From Verrucomicrobiota bacterium (GTDB lineage Bacteria > Verrucomicrobiota > Verrucomicrobiia > Opitutales > Opitutaceae), in NCBI GenBank assembly GCA_023410155.1, contig JAEYQF010000140.1:1-25957 (forward strand): 25,957 nt of DNA, read 5' to 3'. Within the stretch, counting starts at the first letter, position 1, and every line of letters starts with the position of its first letter. Positions 21,098-25,957 of this stretch are shown here, in pieces. Under the pieces are notes generated by a model, which saw only the letters and a program-made list of their open reading frames with translations, did no database searches and had not been told where the DNA came from. The position numbers were made by a program, and so were the translations under genes.

Positions 21098-21940
21098 ATG
21101 ATCGCTACGCCGATTCCGCGCGAGACGCTGCTGCATGTCGTTAAGTCGCTCCCTGCTTCGCCCCATATCCTGGTTCAGCTCGGGCATCTGTTGCTCGATC
21201 CGAACTCCGACATGGACGAGGTGATCAAGCTCCTGCGCTGCGACGCCGCACTGACGGCGCGTATCATCCGCATCAGCAACAGTGCCTTCTATGCCGCGGC
21301 GGCGCGCAACGCCTCACTCGAGGAGGCTCTGGCCCGCGTCGGCTTCAACGAAGTCTACCGCCTCACCGGCTTGGCTGCGCTCGCGCAGTTCGCTGACCAA
21401 GACCTCTCCGCCTACGGGATCACGGGCGCGCAGCTCCGCGAGAATGCGCTTCTCACCGCGCTGGTGGCGGAAGCACTCGCCGCGCACACCGGCATCGATC
21501 CGAAGCACGCCTACACCGCGGGCCTCCTGCGCTCGATCGGCAAGATCGCCCTCGATCGGCTCATGCGCAGCGGCGCGAAATCTGCCGCCGCCACGCTGGC
21601 TTCGGGCGAGGGCGTGCTCGATTGGGAGGTGCGCACGACCGGCATCAACAACTGCGACGCTGCCGGCGTCATCCTGGGTGAGTGGCGCTTCCCTGCGGCG
21701 ACGATCAGCGGCATTCGCGATCATTATTTGCCGAACTCCTCTTCGCTGCCGCTGGCCAGTCTGCTCAATCTCGCTGCCGCTGCCGCCGATCGTGGCGGAC
21801 ACGGCCTGCCGGGTGAAACTTGCTACTGGGACGTCTCGCCCGAGAAACTATCCGCGAGCGGTGCCGACGAGGAGCAGATCGACGCCGCCATGCGCCTCGC
21901 GCTGATCCAGTTTGGTCCGCTGCGCGCCGCGATCGACTAG
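21098..21940 (+). CDS. HDOD domain protein (copy 3)
   Basis: 280 aa with a clear AAGGAG 6 nt before the ATG. The HDOD core (about 8-215) includes VKSLPASPHILVQLGHLLL, RCDAALTARIIRISNSAFY, ASLEEALARVGFNEVYRL and YTAGLLRSIGKIAL. The HD dyad is replaced by Arg145-Ser146, so the domain should be inactive as a phosphohydrolase. It is 26 nt behind the third GT41 gene in the same direction and is probably in that operon, which could place it in the regulation of the glycosylation cluster. It aligns well with the HDOD protein at 8751-9686. Confidence 0.9.
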   Translation: MIATPIPRETLLHVVKSLPASPHILVQLGHLLLDPNSDMDEVIKLLRCDAALTARIIRISNSAFYAAAARNASLEEALARVGFNEVYRLTGLAALAQFADQDLSAYGITGAQLRENALLTALVAEALAAHTGIDPKHAYTAGLLRSIGKIALDRLMRSGAKSAAATLASGEGVLDWEVRTTGINNCDAAGVILGEWRFPAATISGIRDHYLPNSSSLPLASLLNLAAAAADRGGHGLPGETCYWDVSPEKLSASGADEEQIDAAMRLALIQFGPLRAAID

Positions 21941-22115
21941 CTCCAGCGGGCCGATCCGCTTAGGCGGCAAAAAGTGCCCATTGGCTGCGAACCTGATCTC
22001 GTGCCAACGTGTCCTTTCGCTCGGGCCCTGAAAAAACTTAGGCTAGTTTCGGAATAGCAGGTGGTTGCGAAGAACCGTTTCTCACAGGCCTGAAACTTGC
22101 AATCGCTGAGGTCCC

Positions 22116-24479
22116 ATGACTTCCGCGACGCTCTCAGACCCCTCGCTTTCACCTTCGATTCTGTCGGGTTCTGACGAAACACCGCCCGCGACCAGCGCCG
22201 CCTCCGCGGTTCTCCAGTCGGCACATCGCGCGCTGAATCGGCATCTCGCCACGCCGCAGGATGCTGACGCGTGGTCCTCGCTGACCAACGCCCTCCGCGT
22301 CGCGTCGGCCGCGCTCGCCACCCTCAATCGCACTCAGCCGAAAGGTCCGGAAGTCGCGCAGGCGCTCGCGCTTATTCGTGAACTGATCAGTTCCGGCGTC
22401 CACGCGCGACTCGCGGCCAGCATCCCGCAACCCGCGCCCGCCGCGAAGGGCTGGCCCGGTTTGCTCGCGATGATGTTGCTCCATCCGTCGTGGCACTGCC
22501 CGCAGGCTGTCACGCTCGACAGCGTGCCCGAGTGGCTCGGCGAGATTTACGCCGAGTGGCTCTTCGCCGTGCCGGCTTTGTTTTCCGCGCCCGGCCAGGC
22601 CGGCGCTTTCCTCGCCCACGCCGAGCGTCACCTCGAATCGCTCGCCCGCTGGACGGAGATGAATCCCGGCGCGAGCGTCGTGAAAACCGCGCTCGATCGC
22701 TATCACTCCGGATCGCACTTTGCGCGGCTCAAACTCTCCTCGGCCAACCTGCGCCGTGTATCCGAACTTCATGGACGCATCCTCACGCGCCTCGTCCGCA
22801 AGCCCGGCAGTGAGCCCGTTCTCACCGCGCTCCCGCGTGACGGACGCCGCCTGCGGGTCGGCTTCGTCGCCCCGTCCTTCGACAACAACGTCGAGTCGTG
22901 GGCCTCGCTCGCGCTCTTCGCCGAACTCGAACGCGAGCGTTTCGAGACGGTCGTTTACGTGCTCCGGACCACCGCCTCGCATTTCGAGCAACACGCCCGC
23001 CAGCGCGCCGGTGAGTTTCAAGTGCTGCCTGTCGAGATGGCGGACCAGGTTCCGATGCTCGCGACGGCCGGCCTCGATGCGCTCGTGTTTCTTGACGAGA
23101 TCACCGGCTCGACCGCCGACGTCGCACGCCTCGCTGCGCATCGCCTGGCTCCGCTGCAGATCGCGACCGCCGCGCATCACCACGTCACCACCGGCCTCAG
23201 CACGATCGATCTCTTCGTGACCGAAGCCAGTGCGCGCAACGTGTCGGGACACTTTACGGAACGACTCGGGCTCGTGAGCGGACCGCGTCGTGCCTTTGAC
23301 CGGCTCGGGTCGAGCCAGGGTCCGGACAACGTCCCGACTCGGGCCGAGCTCGGCCTGCCGGAAACGGGTGCGCTTTTCCTCGCCGCGGCGGACTGGTGCG
23401 AGATCTCTCCTGAAACCCAGGCGCGCTGGGCGGAGATTTTGAAGATCGTCGCCGACAGTCACCTGCTGATCCAGCGCGTGGCCAAAGACGCTGAAGACGA
23501 CGGCGGCGCCGTCACTTTCGCGGCCAATTTCGATCGCGTGCTCCAGGCGCACGGCGTCGCCGACAACCGACTCATTCTCTCCGCCACGCCGCTTCCGACT
23601 CCCGAGGAATTGCAACGACTGCTTGGCGCCGCGGATGTCTATCTCGATGCCGGCGGGAGCGCCGACGATTTCCACGCGTTGCTCGCGCTCCAAGCCGGAG
23701 TGCCGGTCGTGACGCTCACCGGTGAAACGGTTCGCACGCGCGGTGTCGCCGCGCTGCTCGATTCCGTTTCCGCGGGAGAACTCGTCTCCACTGACGCGGC
23801 GGGTTACGTCGCCCTCGCGGCTCGCCTCGCTGGCGATGCCGACACGCGCGCCGCACTTCGCTCGCAGCTTCGCGCCGCGGCGACCACGCTCCCGCGCGCA
23901 CTCGATGCACTGGCGACGGCCGAAGCGTTCGGCGACCTGCTCGAGACCGCGCACGACGCCTTGCTCGCTTCGGGCCCCGCACGTTTCCGCAACAATCGCC
24001 AACCTCTCACGACCGCGGTCGGCGAACGCGAACCCGCCGAACTCCTCGCCTCCGGACAAGATGCTTTCGCGAACGGGGACTTCCTTGGCGCCGCGACGGC
24101 CGCGCGACTGGTGCTCCGCGCGCAGCCCGCTCACGCTGCCGGACGGGCATTGCTCGGTCGCGCGTTGCTCGCGGTCGGCCAGGCCAAGCGGGCGGTCGAT
24201 TACTTGCTCGCCTCGGTGGAGGCAGCGGACGCCGACGCCTCGCGCTGGTTCGATCTCGCGCGTGCGCTTCACCAAAACGGCCAGCGCAGCGAGTCGATCC
24301 AAGCGCTCGAAACGAGTCTGCGGCTCGACGGCACGCGCGCGGACGGCTGGCTGATGTTGATCGAGCTCGCCGAGAGCTCAGGCGCGCCGGACATGGCGCG
24401 CGAAGCGCTCGATGCATTGCGCGAAGTCGCGCCGGATCATCCCGATCTCGCGAACATCGCCGCCCGGCTCGGCTGCTGA
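22116..24479 (+). CDS. Degenerate GT41-like protein with C-terminal TPRs
   Basis: 787 aa. Residues 1-235 are helical without clear TPRs. Residues about 243-610 follow the GT41 pattern: RRLRVGFVAPSFDNNVESWA aligns with RRLRIAFLSPDLREHSVAYF of copy 1, LAAHRLAPLQIATAAHHHVTTG with the LGYPNTTG region, ARWAEILKIVADSHLLIQ with the region after the Lys motif, and AADVYLDAGG plus GVPVVTLTGETVRTRGVA with the DTFPYHG/VVTL region. The key residues differ: the His272 equivalent is Asn258, the Lys439 equivalent is Glu429, and the HGTTTT donor loop is absent. Residues 640-785 are TPR repeats (AAGRALLGRALLAVGQAKRAV, RWFDLARALHQNGQRSESIQ), so the TPR/GT order is inverted against the neighbours. GAGG precedes the ATG. 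It may be a pseudo-enzyme scaffold or a GT of altered specificity. Confidence 0.85.
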   Translation: MTSATLSDPSLSPSILSGSDETPPATSAASAVLQSAHRALNRHLATPQDADAWSSLTNALRVASAALATLNRTQPKGPEVAQALALIRELISSGVHARLAASIPQPAPAAKGWPGLLAMMLLHPSWHCPQAVTLDSVPEWLGEIYAEWLFAVPALFSAPGQAGAFLAHAERHLESLARWTEMNPGASVVKTALDRYHSGSHFARLKLSSANLRRVSELHGRILTRLVRKPGSEPVLTALPRDGRRLRVGFVAPSFDNNVESWASLALFAELERERFETVVYVLRTTASHFEQHARQRAGEFQVLPVEMADQVPMLATAGLDALVFLDEITGSTADVARLAAHRLAPLQIATAAHHHVTTGLSTIDLFVTEASARNVSGHFTERLGLVSGPRRAFDRLGSSQGPDNVPTRAELGLPETGALFLAAADWCEISPETQARWAEILKIVADSHLLIQRVAKDAEDDGGAVTFAANFDRVLQAHGVADNRLILSATPLPTPEELQRLLGAADVYLDAGGSADDFHALLALQAGVPVVTLTGETVRTRGVAALLDSVSAGELVSTDAAGYVALAARLAGDADTRAALRSQLRAAATTLPRALDALATAEAFGDLLETAHDALLASGPARFRNNRQPLTTAVGEREPAELLASGQDAFANGDFLGAATAARLVLRAQPAHAAGRALLGRALLAVGQAKRAVDYLLASVEAADADASRWFDLARALHQNGQRSESIQALETSLRLDGTRADGWLMLIELAESSGAPDMAREALDALREVAPDHPDLANIAARLGC

Positions 24480-24488
24480 TTTCCTCGC

Positions 24489-25957
24489 ATGCGCGTCCTC
24501 TTCGCCACGGGTTCTCCGGCGCACTACATGGCGCCGCCGTTGCTCGGCGACGAGCAGGTCGTGTGCGGTCCCGACTGGAAGGACGAGCGCGCGCCGGACG
24601 GTCGCTGGGTTTCGCTGCAGACGCCGGCCGGCAGCTACGATCTCGCTGCGATCGCCGCGAAACTTCCGCCGGAGCAACAACCCGACGTGGTTGTGTGCCT
24701 CGTCGACTCGAGCTGGCGCAACACGCCGTGCGGGCTCGCGAAGTTCTCGTGCCCGCGCGTGCTGCTCGTCGCCGACACGCACCACATGCGGCATCCATTG
24801 AGCGGCATGCTGCGCTACGCGACTTCGGAACCGTTTACGCGCATCGTGCTGCTCTACGATCGCCACCACGTCGCATTTTTCCGGAGCGCGGGCGTGCGGA
24901 ATCTCTTCTGGTTCCCCGGCCTCACGTTTCCGCATGGCGATGCGGTGGTGCGGCAATCGCGTCAGACGACGCGTGCTGCGCAGATCGGATTCGTCGGTCA
25001 GGTCGGCAAACATCACCCACGCCGCGCGCGCCTCGCGGAAGCGCTCACCGCGCGGAAACTTCCGCTGCGTGTGCAACCGCTGCGTCAGGCGGCGGCGCTG
25101 AATTTTTATGGAGCGTCGCTGCTCGGCTTCAACGCGAGCCTCAATGGCGACCTCAACCTGCGCGTCTTCGAAATCCTCGCGAGCGGCGCGGCGCTCTTGA
25201 CGGATGCGCTCACGCCCGAGTCGGGACTCGCTGCGCTGCTCGAGGACGGACGCGAGATGATCACGTATCGCTCGCCCGGCGAACTCGCCGAGCGGGCGGC
25301 GCACGCGCTCTCGCGCCGCGCCGAGACGCAGGCGATCGGCGCGGCGGGCGCGAAGTGGTTCGATGCGCGCTTTGGCGAGAAGCGCCGCCGCGAAGCGTTT
25401 CGCGCGCTGGTGTTCGACGGAGCCGTGTTGCCGGAATTCGCGCTGGAGCAGGGGAGTGCGACGCGCGTGTGGTTCGGCGGCGACAGGCTGAGATTGAACC
25501 AAGCCGTGGGTGTTTACGAAACGGTGCAGGAGCTGCATCGCACGCAGGAGACGGTGACGCTCGTGGCCGATGGGTCCGTGCCGGCCGACGTGCGCGAGAT
25601 TTTTTCGACACTGCCACGCATGAACTTCGCCGACGCGAGCGTGGGTGGCGCCGATCTCGCGATTAGCAGCCGCACGCAAGCGAACAGCGACGCGGCGAAA
25701 TCCGCGCAGCGCGTGTGGTGCTGGGACGCCGGCGCGAGCGAACTCCCCGCGCTCGCGAAACATCTTCAGGAAAGCGGGCTGACGTTGCAGGCGGGGGTGC
25801 ATGCGCTTTTCGCGCGCGGCGGCTCGACGGCGGCGCCGACGCTGAGCCTCGATGTGCCGACCTTGTTGAAGAACGGGGCGGAGCGACTCGCGCAGAATGA
25901 TTTCCCCGGCGCTGCGGCGCTCGCCGAACGAGCCGTGCAGATCGACAACAAGAATGT
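24489..25957 (+). CDS. CgeB-like glycosyltransferase, C-terminal TPR start (3' truncated by window)
   Basis: 489 codons are visible, open to the end of the window. It starts 9 nt after the previous stop. The N-terminal part (about 1-155) begins MRVLFATGSPAHYM and has VLLVADTHHMRHPL and LLYDRHHVAFF, as in the N-terminal Rossmann half of CgeB/DUF3880-type GTs. The C-terminal half (about 160-310) has IGFVGQVGKHHPRRARL and GFNASLNGDLNLRVFEIL followed by ASGAALLTD, the typical Glyco_trans_1_2 signature with a Glu in the donor site. After about 310 comes a region without assignment, and a TPR-like start at about 458-489 (LLKNGAERLAQNDFPGAAALAE). The protein probably transfers a sugar in the same pathway as the GT41 proteins. 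The acceptor is unknown. The minus-strand frame over the same DNA is a shadow. Confidence 0.85.
   Translation, partial: MRVLFATGSPAHYMAPPLLGDEQVVCGPDWKDERAPDGRWVSLQTPAGSYDLAAIAAKLPPEQQPDVVVCLVDSSWRNTPCGLAKFSCPRVLLVADTHHMRHPLSGMLRYATSEPFTRIVLLYDRHHVAFFRSAGVRNLFWFPGLTFPHGDAVVRQSRQTTRAAQIGFVGQVGKHHPRRARLAEALTARKLPLRVQPLRQAAALNFYGASLLGFNASLNGDLNLRVFEILASGAALLTDALTPESGLAALLEDGREMITYRSPGELAERAAHALSRRAETQAIGAAGAKWFDARFGEKRRREAFRALVFDGAVLPEFALEQGSATRVWFGGDRLRLNQAVGVYETVQELHRTQETVTLVADGSVPADVREIFSTLPRMNFADASVGGADLAISSRTQANSDAAKSAQRVWCWDAGASELPALAKHLQESGLTLQAGVHALFARGGSTAAPTLSLDVPTLLKNGAERLAQNDFPGAAALAERAVQIDNKN

Noticed and set aside
21945..21990. Intrinsic terminator after the third HDOD gene
   Set aside because: Only weak 4-5 bp stems (AGCGG/CCGCT, CCGC/GCGG) and no U-tract; too little support. 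The rest of the 175-nt gap shows nothing clear.
22086..22102. Sigma-54-like promoter (AGG then TTGCA with correct GG-GC spacing) before the degenerate GT41 gene
   Set aside because: The transcript would start about 4 nt before the ATG and lose the GAGG ribosome site; a chance match is more likely.
22149..24302. Long minus-strand open frame opposite the degenerate GT41 gene, and the similar one at 24378-25802
   Set aside because: Both are Arg/Glu/Gly-rich shadows; the plus-strand frames show TPR and glycosyltransferase patterns.

Overview
This is a GC-rich stretch of bacterial chromosome, densely coded on both strands, with many start/stop overlaps of the ATGA type. No rRNA, tRNA, insertion sequence or CRISPR array was seen. 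The gene style (caa3-type oxidase with fused subunits I and III, menaquinol-type cytochrome b, several HDOD proteins, tandem TPR/GT41 glycosyltransferases, GC-rich codon use) fits a Verrucomicrobiota member of the Opitutaceae kind. That assignment is an inference; nothing here fixes the taxon.

Region 1 (1-5191, plus strand) is a respiratory operon. It holds the tail of a cytochrome c oxidase subunit II with a C-terminal cytochrome c domain, a fused oxidase subunit I+III, a small membrane subunit, a Rieske protein, a cytochrome b fused to subunit IV and a cytochrome c domain, and a DUF2243 membrane protein. Together they look like a complete quinol-to-oxygen branch (bcc-type complex III plus caa3 oxidase) in which both cytochromes c are tethered.

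Region 2 (5192-9845) starts with a non-coding gap between convergent genes, filled by a degenerate tandem repeat of exactly 22-nt period. A kinase/response regulator pair follows on the minus strand (hybrid receiver kinase and NarL-type regulator), then, on the plus strand, a predicted lipoprotein with a signal-peptidase-like fold and an HDOD protein. A second array of the same 22-nt repeat fills the next convergent gap (9697-9828).

Region 3 (9846-15146, minus strand) reads, in transcription order: an HDOD protein, a PAS-PAS-histidine kinase-receiver hybrid, a proline-rich membrane-anchored protein, an exported TPR protein and a small FlgN-like coiled-coil protein.

Region 4 (15393-25957, plus strand) is a protein-glycosylation-like cluster. 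It has three tandem paralogous TPR/O-GlcNAc-transferase-like (GT41, SPINDLY family) enzymes with intact active-site motifs, a third HDOD protein, a large GT41-like protein that has lost the key residues and carries its TPRs at the C-terminus, and a CgeB-like glycosyltransferase that runs off the window. A role in modifying a surface protein such as flagellin is plausible but unproven, since no acceptor gene is visible.

The most unusual items are the two 22-nt arrays, both placed between convergent genes, and the set of three intact plus one degenerate GT41 proteins.
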